In this document: piece by piece, positions 16,801 through 24,274 of the stretch
Numbering within the stretch: the first letter of the stretch is position 1
Layout: each line of letters opens with the position of its first letter
Assembly (NCBI RefSeq): GCF_030846195.1
Contig: NZ_JAVCWH010000006.1
Location: 124,001-188,000 of the forward strand
Direction: 5' to 3'
From: Paracoccus yibinensis
GTDB lineage: Bacteria > Pseudomonadota > Alphaproteobacteria > Rhodobacterales > Rhodobacteraceae
Length of the DNA stretch: 64,000 bases
Position numbers and translations under genes: made by a program
Notes under the pieces: model-generated
Told to the model about the DNA's origin: nothing
The model's database searches: none
What the model saw: the letters and a program-made list of their open reading frames with translations, nothing else

Positions 16801-19173
16801 TTGCACGGCGACGGCCAGAACCTCGACAAGGGCGGCGACCGGCACCGGTTCGGTGGAAGTCGTGACCCGCCGCCAGCCGCCAAATTCCGGGACCCGTCCC
16901 GACAGCGGCGGAAGGATGGCGCTGACCATCTGCGCAAGGGTGGCCGGGACCACGATCTCTGCGCCGCCGATGATGGGAAGCTCGATCACGGGGCGACGCG
17001 CATGGATGTTGCCCGCCTTGAAAAGCCGGGGCTCCTCGGCGCGCAGGCGTCCGCTCCGCGCGCGCCTCACGTCTCCGTCGCTGCGCGGTTGCAAGGGGGC
17101 GGCCTTGACCGGGTGCTGGATGGCGGCCTTCGGCAGTGCCTTGGGTGCCGCCGCCTTCCCCTTGGGGCCTTTCGCCGGGACGACCTTGGCCGGCTCGATC
17201 AAGCCCTTGGGGCTGCGCAGCTTGCGGCCCAGGGCCAGGGCCTCGTAGCTTCTTCGCGCAAGGTCGGGGTCATCAAGCGCCAGGACCCGGTTCCGTGCCG
17301 CCCGTTCCAGGATGCGGCGCGCGCGGCGCGCAAGGTTGCTTCCCGCCTCTCCGGCCGGGACGACCGCAAGATCCACCGCTTCGTAGCCAAGGCCCCAATC
17401 GAGAAGCTGGCGCGGCGACAGGACGACGATGCCAAGGTCCGCTTCGGGATCAAGGTCCAAGGCCCGCAGGCGTTCCTCGAAGGCGGCCTGAGGGCTGGCA
17501 CCGGACCTGTCGTCCGGCCCGGCCAAGGCCGACGCGATCGCCACCTTGTAGCCGCGACCTTCCCATTCGGCCCGCAGCGCGGCTTCCGCGTCGCTGTCCG
17601 CCTCGTCCCGAAGAACCGCGATCACGGGGAATCCCCATCCCTTGCCGGGCGGATAGATCAGGTCAAGCACGGCATCGGCAGCGTCCCGGGGCGTCCCCCC
17701 TATGACCTTGAGATGGACGCCCAGGTCGGGGAAGGTGTTGACCTCGCAGATGGCGCCGCCGGTTTCCTGATAGGGGCGGCTGATGTCGGTGGCGACGAAG
17801 TCGATCGCCAGAACATGAATGCCCATGACGGCGGCGACGCGTTCGGCCATGGCGCGGACCGTCGGATGGACAAGATCGGTGACGTCGGTCTTGTCGCCAT
17901 AGGGCGGGTTGGGCACCCGGCGCAGCAGCACCCAGCGACCCGCTTCGGGCACGTCCTGGGGCGAAAGACCCTGCTCTGCAAGCAGTTCCAGCATCTCCTC
18001 GTCCAGGATGATCGGCTTCATGCTGGCGATATAGATGGGCTGGCGCTCGGGGTTCCTGTTCTCCTCGGCGATCAGTTCGGCAACCGTGCGGCTGCCGTCG
18101 CCCCGGACGCGCGGCGGGTGCCGTTCAACGACGCCGAACAGGCGTCCGCCGATCACCGTCAGGCGGAAGGTCGGCCCCTTGATCATCGATTCGATCACCA
18201 CGGCCGGGGAAATTCTGGCCGCCACTTCGAAGGCGCGGGCGACCTCCTCATCCGTCTTGAGATCCACCGACACCCCCTGCCCGCCATTGCCGTCCCGTGG
18301 CTTCACGACGACCGGAAACCCGATCTCGTGTGCCCCGGCGATGGCGCGCGCAAGGCTGCGGGCATAGCGTTGCTCGGCAATGGGCAGACCAGCCGCCCTG
18401 AGCAGGCCGCTGGCAATTTCCTTGCGCTTGGCAAAGCCCGCGGCGATGCAGGGGGTAAGGCTGGTGTCGAGGCCCCGCAGCAATTCGGCCTGCCGCCCCC
18501 GGCCCAGCCGCAGAAACGCCTGGCCGGGCAAGGCAGTCCACGGAATGCCCCGCCGCATGGCCCGGGACGCCATCCACAACGCAAACCGGTGGGGCGTCGT
18601 TGCTGCTGTCCGGCGCCGGAAGGTGTCGAATGCCTCGGCAAGGATGGCGTCGATCGTGTCCTCGGCTGCCCGCACCAGCCTGTCGCAGAGATCGAGGGCG
18701 AGCCGGCCCGCCAGAAGCCCGGCAGCCTTCTGCCTTGTCTCGAACACGGCCACCAGTCGCTCATCTGTTGGCTGGGCGGGGGATGCGCCTGAACGCTGGT
18801 CTGAACGGATTGCTGCCTGGGAACTGGCCATGAACGTGACGGGCCAGCCCATCGACCGTTGCAGCAGAAGCGCAAAAAGTTCGATGGCGGTGACGATCGG
18901 AATGGGCGCCTGGGCCTCGCGGGCAAGCTGCCAGTCGGGAAAATCCAGAACAGCCGGCGGCAGGATCGGAAGGCCCTGCGTCACCTTCTGCCACCACTCG
19001 GGGGGCAGGCCCGCAGCGTGGCCGGCGTCCAGGCGGATTTCCATGCGGATCACCGGCTTGCGTGAATATGTGTTGCCGGCGGCCAGCATCCGGGACCTGG
19101 TCGGCCTGGCGGGGATTCTGTCCCGCGAGGCGGCGTGATCGTCAGAATTCGAGGTGGGGCCTGCAATATCCAT
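13891..19173 (-). CDS. Giant ligase: two tandem cyanophycin-synthetase-like modules fused to a CapA-like domain
   Basis: A 1760-residue protein starting MDIAGPTSNS one base after the HlyD stop, with GGGAGAG upstream. Module 1: CphA-type N domain (~30-225, AGNTYSRKPVI), ATP-grasp (~235-510, with FPVVVKPRDGNGGQGVSVDL and the metal-site ICEVNTFPDLG), then a Mur-ligase-like remnant (~515-655). A Lys/Ala/Pro linker follows. Module 2 repeats the plan: AGNIHARRPVI (~720), ATP-grasp (~935-1205, FPLVVKPAASHKGRAVSVDV, ICEVNTRPGLK), Mur-like remnant (~1210-1340). A Pro-rich linker leads to a CapA/PgsA-type metallophosphoesterase domain (~1392-1745: VGDIGFGE, GNLEVPLS, LANNHSLDCG, YPHWGEHY, GHGTHAAQ). 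Canonical CphA1 has one module with an active GTNGKTT P-loop; neither Mur half here has it. It probably adds amino acids to a peptide or polymer. Last gene of the exporter operon; no signal peptide or clear membrane helix. Confidence 0.85.
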   Translation of the reverse strand: MDIAGPTSNSDDHAASRDRIPARPTRSRMLAAGNTYSRKPVIRMEIRLDAGHAAGLPPEWWQKVTQGLPILPPAVLDFPDWQLAREAQAPIPIVTAIELFALLLQRSMGWPVTFMASSQAAIRSDQRSGASPAQPTDERLVAVFETRQKAAGLLAGRLALDLCDRLVRAAEDTIDAILAEAFDTFRRRTAATTPHRFALWMASRAMRRGIPWTALPGQAFLRLGRGRQAELLRGLDTSLTPCIAAGFAKRKEIASGLLRAAGLPIAEQRYARSLARAIAGAHEIGFPVVVKPRDGNGGQGVSVDLKTDEEVARAFEVAARISPAVVIESMIKGPTFRLTVIGGRLFGVVERHPPRVRGDGSRTVAELIAEENRNPERQPIYIASMKPIILDEEMLELLAEQGLSPQDVPEAGRWVLLRRVPNPPYGDKTDVTDLVHPTVRAMAERVAAVMGIHVLAIDFVATDISRPYQETGGAICEVNTFPDLGVHLKVIGGTPRDAADAVLDLIYPPGKGWGFPVIAVLRDEADSDAEAALRAEWEGRGYKVAIASALAGPDDRSGASPQAAFEERLRALDLDPEADLGIVVLSPRQLLDWGLGYEAVDLAVVPAGEAGSNLARRARRILERAARNRVLALDDPDLARRSYEALALGRKLRSPKGLIEPAKVVPAKGPKGKAAAPKALPKAAIQHPVKAAPLQPRSDGDVRRARSGRLRAEEPRLFKAGNIHARRPVIELPIIGGAEIVVPATLAQMVSAILPPLSGRVPEFGGWRRVTTSTEPVPVAALVEVLAVAVQRYAGWPVRFCSWQPSQTGGGLSPVGRVPSAPPAQPARDPGLAVFEIATPTTGRIASRVALALVSALLDGESPDELQAMLLQHMHQLRQETVHERPHVDGLEIAREATLRGISWSVVEGSNILRLGLGRFAQLVAGSETSRSLSIGIKLSAAKHVTAGILANAGLPVPRQRVVRSEEEALDAARAIGFPLVVKPAASHKGRAVSVDVADESGTLLAFRRTQAISPEAIIESFVPGHEYRILVVGGRFAAATHRRPAQVRGDGASTIRALIERENARPERDRRLAGRATSLVPIALDEEALALLTEQGLTPDAVPEPGAMVLLRRQSNHALGGDTVDATDDVHPSVRAMAERAATVLGLDVCGIDFITTDIGKPAQETGAAICEVNTRPGLKLHYGVSEGKARNVAGNVLDMLFPKGTPSRCPVVVLVGTDAETDRLLQLAEKAADRAGRILGVVTEPGKAGNLAPATRHLGDVAAIGWNKEVDAILVRASARDVAERGLGLDRIDLAILKAPEGDATLAAARTALARLSGNRVLRPDDPAARKRMMAALGLPKAGKAGKARAETLPAPAEAERQPAPRPAVAADPVAPPPPGVTPRRSSANATVLMVGDIGFGEPYLHLPRAAGLLRLLDEQGYGYSLAGLQGLLSSADLVIGNLEVPLSSHPDTALRGRKKNLGWSNPDRTVTALSQAGIGALSLANNHSLDCGASGLAETIARLKEAGIASFGAGPDLAAADQPLIRRFTVGGQERSLVVFGGFEHRDRYESRFRWYARPQAPGVSQPSPERIATSIAVLRDCLPAPIFVAYPHWGEHYADVNNAQREQAAGLIEAGVDLIVGHGTHAAQAVEMVAGRPVVFGLGNFIWNAPGHYSKFGARPYSLVAAIVFHGKKGGNGTSLRLFPIMTDNTLTNFQSRPVTEKELADALAVMGQGVGTQFVRQSAKTGSYLEIRLDDPVRSGASDRTKGKVPALQEG

Positions 19174-19174
19174 A

Positions 19175-20500
19175 TCAACTCTCCCGCAAAGCGAAACTGA
19201 GACTGCGGACAATCGGCGCGGACAGGTAGTCCCAGACCGTGCGCGCGCCCGTCTTGATCATGACATCCGCGCTCATGCCCGCCTGCAACGGCACGGCAGA
19301 GCGTTCCACCGCCGCCGCCTCCATCTCGACGCGCGCGAGATAGTAGGGAAGGCCCGTGCGGGGGTCGGTCAGGCGGTCGGCCGAAACCGTCTGCACCCGT
19401 CCCTCGATCCCCGTTTGCGTGCGCCGGTTCAGCGCGGACAGCCAGATCGTCGCCGGCAGCCCTTCGGTGACCTGGTCGATGTCCAGCGGGTCGATGGTCG
19501 CCTGAACCACCAGCTTGTCGTTCAGCGGCACCACGTCCAGCAGCGGCTGCCCTGCCCCGATGACACCCCCGACCGTGTGGACACCAAGCCCGACCACGGT
19601 ACCCGCAATGGGCGAACGGATCGTCGTGCGATCCAGGACGTCCTGCGCCGCCGCAAGCCGCTGGCCCAGTTCATAGGCGCGCGTCCGCATTTCGCGCAGC
19701 TGTTCCTCGACCTCGTTGGCCATCGAGGTCCTGAGTTCCGCCATGCGCAGCAGGGCTTCCTCGGACCGCTGCTGCGCAACGCCGATCGCCGCCCGGTGCT
19801 GGCTGATCGTGCCCTCCAGCTCTGCCTGGGTCCGGCGAAGCGCAAGCACGCGCGGGGCCTCCGTCAACCCCCGGTCCAGCAGGCTGCTGGCGGTTGCCAG
19901 TTCCTCCTCGATCAGGGCCAGTTGCCGCTCGGCCGATCCGATCTGGCCTTCAAGCCCCTTGACCTCGTTGGTCAGGGCGCTTTGCGTGCGTTCCAGGATG
20001 TCAAGCCGGTCGCGCAGAAGCGAGCGGCGGCTGGCGAAGATGCTTTCCTGGCCTGCCATCGCGGACTGCACGGCCTGGTCCCCGACCTTGTCCCGAAGCT
20101 CGGCAGGAAAATCGATCCGGTCCAGCCCGTCGCGTTCGGCGATCAGCCGCGCCTCGGTGGCGCGGGCTTCGAAATACTGCGCCTGCATCTCGTTGAGGGT
20201 GGCGGTCGGGTGCGTGCTGCCAAGCCGGATCAGGATATCCCCGGCCTCCACGGTATCACCCTCTTGGACCAGGATTTCCTGCACGATCCCCCCTTCAAGG
20301 TGCTGGACCGTGCGCACATTGCTTTCGACCGCAAGAACGCCCGGCGCCACCACCCCGCCCTCGATCGGGGCCAGCATGGACCAGGCCGCGAAGGCGCCGC
20401 AGAAAAGGGCGACGATTGCGAAGCCGCACAGGGTAAGGCCGACGCCGAACGGCGGGCCGACACCGGCGTCTGCCGGGGATGCTTCGCCTGGCGCGGTCAT
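19175..20500 (-). CDS. HlyD/PrtE-type periplasmic adaptor of a type I secretion system
   Basis: A 441-residue membrane fusion protein. The start ATG (20498-20500) overlaps the ABC gene's TGA in ATGA; upstream in-frame codons are the ABC gene in another frame. One membrane helix (~residues 20-40) precedes APIEGGVVAPGVLAVESNVR and VQHLEGGIVQEILVQEGDTV, the lipoyl motif of PrtE/HlyD adaptors. A long coiled-coil hairpin follows (~110-300), then the second lipoyl half TTIRSPIAGTVVGLGVHT and the beta-barrel DPLDIDQVTEGLPATIWLSAL. It links the inner-membrane ABC exporter to an outer-membrane TolC-like channel, which is not encoded in the window. Confidence 0.9.
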   Translation of the reverse strand: MTAPGEASPADAGVGPPFGVGLTLCGFAIVALFCGAFAAWSMLAPIEGGVVAPGVLAVESNVRTVQHLEGGIVQEILVQEGDTVEAGDILIRLGSTHPTATLNEMQAQYFEARATEARLIAERDGLDRIDFPAELRDKVGDQAVQSAMAGQESIFASRRSLLRDRLDILERTQSALTNEVKGLEGQIGSAERQLALIEEELATASSLLDRGLTEAPRVLALRRTQAELEGTISQHRAAIGVAQQRSEEALLRMAELRTSMANEVEEQLREMRTRAYELGQRLAAAQDVLDRTTIRSPIAGTVVGLGVHTVGGVIGAGQPLLDVVPLNDKLVVQATIDPLDIDQVTEGLPATIWLSALNRRTQTGIEGRVQTVSADRLTDPRTGLPYYLARVEMEAAAVERSAVPLQAGMSADVMIKTGARTVWDYLSAPIVRSLSFALRES

Positions 20501-22212
20501 GTCACGCTCCTCAGGCCGCTGGTGTCCTCGGACGCGGTGTCGTTCTTGGCCGACTGCGCCTCTGTCACCTCCATGCTCTTGCCTCCCAGGATCAGGAACT
20601 TGTCCGCGAGGCGGCTGAGCGGTGTCGAATGAACCGCCTGGGTCGCGATGATGGTGCAACCGTCGGCCTTCAGCTGTTTCAGCGCCGACCCCAGGGCCCG
20701 TCTTGTGGAATCATCCAGGTTGGCCATCGGCTCGTCCAGCACAATAAGGCGCGGCTTGCCGACAAAGGCGCGCGCAAGCGCGATCCGCTTGCGCTCGCTT
20801 CCCGACAGCCCCGTCAGGTCAGGACCGATGGGGGTATCATAGCCCTGTGGCAGCGCCACGATGCGGTCGTGAATTTCCGCCAGCCGCGCCGCCGCGACGA
20901 CCTCGCCAAACGGCAGATCGCCCATGCGCGCGATGTTTTCGCGGACCGTGCCGCTGAAGATTTCGGTGTGCTGGGGAAGATAGCCTATCAGCCGCGACCG
21001 GAGTTCGGCCGGGATCCGGGAAACTTCCACGTCGCCAAGCCTGACCTGCCCGTAGCGCGGTTCGATCAGGCCCACGACAAGCCGCGACAGGGTGGTCTTG
21101 CCGGTGCCAGCCGTGCCGGTGACAAGCAGGCCCTCCCCCGCGGTCAGGGTCAGAGAAAGACGCTTGATCACATCGTCGCGCTGTCCCTGATGCCGGAAGG
21201 ATACCTTGTCCAGCACGAGAGGCGCTTGTTCCGTATCGGGCAGGACCGACGTCTCGGCCCCGTTTTCCTCGGCCAGCCGCTGCTTGAGGTTGACATAGGC
21301 CACGCGCGCTTCGCGCAGGGACCGCCAGTTGCGCGCAGCGCGTTCGGCCAGCGTATAGCCGAAGCCCGCCATGACGCGCGCCGCAAAGATGCCGCCAAGC
21401 GTCATGCCCCCTGTGACGGCCAGCCACAGGCCAAAGGCGATCATGCCGATGCGCAGGATTTCCCCCAGGCCCCTGATCATCGTCTGAAAGAAATTCTGGC
21501 GGGCCTCGATGCGTTCGCGTTCCGCCAGCCGTCCGCCCGCGCTGCGCTGCCACCTGTCGGTCAGGGCCGACGACATGGACAGCCCGGCCACGCTTTCCCG
21601 GTTCCGCTCGGCATCCGTCATCAGGCTGCCCGCCTCGCGCGAGGCGTCGTTCTGCACGCGCCGGGCCTCGCGGGTGGTGTATTCCTGCAGGATAGCCAGA
21701 ACGACCAGAAGAGCCGTGGCCGCAACCGCCACCGCACCCAGGACCGGATGGATCAGATAGGTGCCCAGCAGGAACAGCGGCGTCCAGACCACGTCCAGCC
21801 AGGATGCGGCCCCCCGCGTCACGAAGGACCGGACCCTGCCCAGGTCGCCAAGCGCGGTGTTCAGATCCGGGGAAGTGCGCGGTCCCGGCCTTGACAGTTC
21901 CTGCCGGACAAGGCGCGGCCCGAACCGACGTTCGATCCAGGTGCCCCAGCGGGTCAGCATCCGACGGCGAACCACATCCAGGGCCATGCCCGCCGCCACT
22001 GCCGCCAGGACCATGACGGTCAGCATCACCAGCGTTTCGATGCTGCGGCTGACCGGGATGCGGTCAAGCACCTGAAGAAGATAAAGGGGCGTCGCGAACC
22101 TGAGAAGGTTGATGAAGGCCGTGAACAGGACAAGGGCGACGATTCCCCCGCGCGAAGCCCGCCACGCCGCCATGATCGCGGTGTCGTCCCCAGCCTTGCG
22201 TCGTCTGGCCAC
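20497..22212 (-). CDS. Type I secretion ABC exporter (PrtD family)
   Basis: A 571-residue half-transporter. The membrane domain (~1-300) contains FINLLRFATPLYLLQVLDRI, characteristic of PrtD-type exporters, and lacks an N-terminal C39 peptidase. The ATPase domain (~335-550) has Walker A GTAGTGKTT, Q-loop LPQHTEIF, signature LSGSERKRIALARA and Walker B LIVLDEP; the switch position reads TQAVHS. The signature has Ser-Glu in place of the usual Gly-Gln. It should export proteins with C-terminal signals, such as the hydrolase at 26837-27997 or the RTX peroxidase at 45413-51274 (inference). It lies 12 bp after the DUF1611-like gene and overlaps the adaptor gene, so it is cotranscribed with both. 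Confidence 0.9.
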   Translation of the reverse strand: MARRRKAGDDTAIMAAWRASRGGIVALVLFTAFINLLRFATPLYLLQVLDRIPVSRSIETLVMLTVMVLAAVAAGMALDVVRRRMLTRWGTWIERRFGPRLVRQELSRPGPRTSPDLNTALGDLGRVRSFVTRGAASWLDVVWTPLFLLGTYLIHPVLGAVAVAATALLVVLAILQEYTTREARRVQNDASREAGSLMTDAERNRESVAGLSMSSALTDRWQRSAGGRLAERERIEARQNFFQTMIRGLGEILRIGMIAFGLWLAVTGGMTLGGIFAARVMAGFGYTLAERAARNWRSLREARVAYVNLKQRLAEENGAETSVLPDTEQAPLVLDKVSFRHQGQRDDVIKRLSLTLTAGEGLLVTGTAGTGKTTLSRLVVGLIEPRYGQVRLGDVEVSRIPAELRSRLIGYLPQHTEIFSGTVRENIARMGDLPFGEVVAAARLAEIHDRIVALPQGYDTPIGPDLTGLSGSERKRIALARAFVGKPRLIVLDEPMANLDDSTRRALGSALKQLKADGCTIIATQAVHSTPLSRLADKFLILGGKSMEVTEAQSAKNDTASEDTSGLRSVT

Positions 22213-22224
22213 TTGTGACCGCCT

Positions 22225-24009
22225 TCAGTGAGGTGGGGCCATGGCCAGGACATTGACTCCGGCCGTGGCCTCGGCGATCGAGGGTTCTCTGGCAATCTCG
22301 TCGGCGAAGCCCGGATCCTCCTCGTCTTCCACATCGGATTGGTCGGGGTTGGCCTCTTCGTCTTCCGGCCAGAGATTGCGGGACTGGAAGACGCTGCCGT
22401 TGATGGGCTGGGCCGGGTCGGACCCTTGCCCATCCACGACCGGCAGGGCCGGCTTTCCCAGCAGGGTCATCAGGCTGGCAACGATCGGCGCGGCATCGGC
22501 ACGATTGATACCCGGTCCGCCCACCGACGTCAGAACGTCCTGAAGCGCCTCTTCGCAAGCGGCTGCATCGGCGGCGTGCAGCACAGCCTCGACCTGGGCT
22601 GGCGCAATCTTGGCGCCCAGAAACGAAGGGGTATAGTATCCGTGCCGCAGCCGCGGGACCCGAAGCTCGATGTTTCCCAGGTTGCTGGCCCACCGCAGCC
22701 GCCGAAAGCCGTTGCGGCGGTTGGTGCGGCAGGGGGCATGGGCTTCGTCAGGGCGCATCCCGCAATGGGTCGCCACCTCAAGGTTCATCAGGTGTTTGGC
22801 CACCGTGGCCAGGATCTCTCTGGCCTGCTGCGCGGAAGCCCCGGAAAGTGGCTGGGAAGCCGCCTGATCCTCGCGGCCCGTGCCATCTGCGGCCTCCATC
22901 GGGTCATGCGACATCGCCTCCCGCGTCAGCGCCAGCAACGAGTGACGCTGGAACCGCGAGGCGGCAAACACCTGAACCGCACGGCGCCTGATCTGCGGCA
23001 CAAGCGCACTGTTTTGCAGATCCCAGGGCGAATAGAAGCGCAAGCCGGTGGCTGCTTCGGCTTCCCTGACGGCAAGCGGGGACAGCCCCAGCCGACCGCT
23101 GATGCCAAAGACCGTGTGGCCCGCCTCGGCCAGTTCGTGACATCCGCCGATTGCCCCCATCGCGTCATAGGCCGCGAAGGTGCAGCCCAGCGACAGGGCG
23201 CAAAGGGCATCGTTGCGGATAAGCTGTGCGGTTTCCTTCTGTTGCAGACCGTCGGCGATTTCGATCACCGCGACCTGGCAGCCGGACTGGGCGGCGGCGT
23301 TTATCAGGCAGAAGGCGCCCTTCACGATATCGTCCACGGGGGTCAGGTAGGTGCTGGCGAATCCGGCGTCGGTAAAGTCAAGCGCGACATCCGCGCCGGC
23401 GTCGCGCACGATCCACATATCCCCGCCGGCACCAGTGCCGGTGATCTTAAGGGCCGCGACCCGCAGCCCCAGACGCTTGAACCCCCGCACGAGCGAGGTC
23501 GAAGTCAGCGTCTTGCCGGCATTCATGGATGTCCCCAGCGACAGGACCACCGGCATGTCCGGGGTCCTGTCCGAAGCGTCGATGCGAAACTGCGCCAGGT
23601 TGAGGCGCCTTCCCATTGCATCGCCGATCAGGCCGACCGGGGTAATTCTGGTTGGCGGCAGCATCCGCGCATGGCGCGACAGTTCCACCCCCGCGACGCC
23701 GCCTGCTGCGACCAGGTCGCAGGGCGCCAGATCGTCGCCGACGATCGCCTCGAACTGGTCCGGCGCATACCGGTTGCCATAGCTCACGATGATCTCGTCG
23801 TCTGGAAACATGTGGGCGCGGCGGCCGTCCGTCAGTTCCAGCTTGGTTTGTTTCCCAAGGACATCCACCCGGGCCAGGACAAGGTCGCCCGCGACCGGGC
23901 GGACATTGCCGCTGATCAGGGTGGCCATGGCGTCAGGCGGAACGCGGCGCGTGCTGAAAGCGCGCTTTGCCTTGTTTATGCGATTATGCGTTAACTGGTT
24001 AATAGACAC
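22225..24009 (-). CDS. DUF1611-like P-loop protein fused to an IS256/Mutator transposase N-domain-like region
   Basis: A 594-residue protein, first gene of the exporter operon. The GTG start is preceded by a purine-rich GGGGGGAAGG; an ATG 27 codons in (23928) is the alternative. Residues ~28-330 resemble DUF1611: an N-terminal strand-rich part, then P-loop LSLGTSMNAGKT (~156-167), TGTGAGGDMWIVRDAGADVALDFTD read in pieces (ITGTGAGG, GADVALDF), and IEIADGLQQKET. Family members include a D-glutamate N-acetyltransferase. Residues ~425-495 read RTNRRNGFRRLRW, NIELRVPRLRHGYYTPSFL and a following helical stretch, like the N-terminal domain of IS256-type transposases (RNGYxxR...ELRIPKLRxGSYFPSFL) without the DDE core. 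Residues ~548-572 are strongly acidic. Function unknown; the fusion suggests DNA binding or an adapted scaffold. Confidence 0.7.
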   Translation of the reverse strand: MSINQLTHNRINKAKRAFSTRRVPPDAMATLISGNVRPVAGDLVLARVDVLGKQTKLELTDGRRAHMFPDDEIIVSYGNRYAPDQFEAIVGDDLAPCDLVAAGGVAGVELSRHARMLPPTRITPVGLIGDAMGRRLNLAQFRIDASDRTPDMPVVLSLGTSMNAGKTLTSTSLVRGFKRLGLRVAALKITGTGAGGDMWIVRDAGADVALDFTDAGFASTYLTPVDDIVKGAFCLINAAAQSGCQVAVIEIADGLQQKETAQLIRNDALCALSLGCTFAAYDAMGAIGGCHELAEAGHTVFGISGRLGLSPLAVREAEAATGLRFYSPWDLQNSALVPQIRRRAVQVFAASRFQRHSLLALTREAMSHDPMEAADGTGREDQAASQPLSGASAQQAREILATVAKHLMNLEVATHCGMRPDEAHAPCRTNRRNGFRRLRWASNLGNIELRVPRLRHGYYTPSFLGAKIAPAQVEAVLHAADAAACEEALQDVLTSVGGPGINRADAAPIVASLMTLLGKPALPVVDGQGSDPAQPINGSVFQSRNLWPEDEEANPDQSDVEDEEDPGFADEIAREPSIAEATAGVNVLAMAPPH

Positions 24010-24274
24010 GGCCTTCCCCCCTCATGGACTGGCTGTCGTCCTATCGCGCAGATTCGGAAATCTGCCGCACATCAAGCGTTAACCAAGATTAACAGGGCTA
24101 TCCGAAAAGAAAGCAAGTATAAATAAGATGTGTCACTTCGAGTGATAAAGAACGTTCATAACTGTTTTAGCTTCTCTAATTATTAGTTGTGTAAAATAAA
24201 AATAATCATCTTCTGGATGAATTAGCCTTTGACCACGAATTTAAGACCCCGCAGCTTACCGTCCCGCCGCACGT
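24010..24274. promoter_or_regulatory. AT-rich promoter region of the exporter/ligase operon, with TTAAC repeats
   Basis: This 265-bp gap is far more AT-rich than its surroundings (for example 24100-24240). Reading toward the minus-strand operon it contains a direct repeat TTAAC-N5-TTAAC at 24079-24093 and, within the start of the gene, TTAA-CTGG-TTAA at 23991-24002. The 24079-24093 repeat resembles a CtrA box but has six rather than seven bases between TTAA cores. The region probably holds the operon promoter; regulator identity is not established. Confidence 0.4.

Noticed and set aside
13891..19173. Assembly duplication of a single cyanophycin synthetase gene
   Set aside because: The two modules differ widely in sequence, linker and substrate-loop residues, so this is an old duplication rather than an assembly artefact.
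24079..24093. CtrA binding site
   Set aside because: The TTAA cores are six bases apart, not seven, and no other cell-cycle genes are near, so only a resemblance is claimed.
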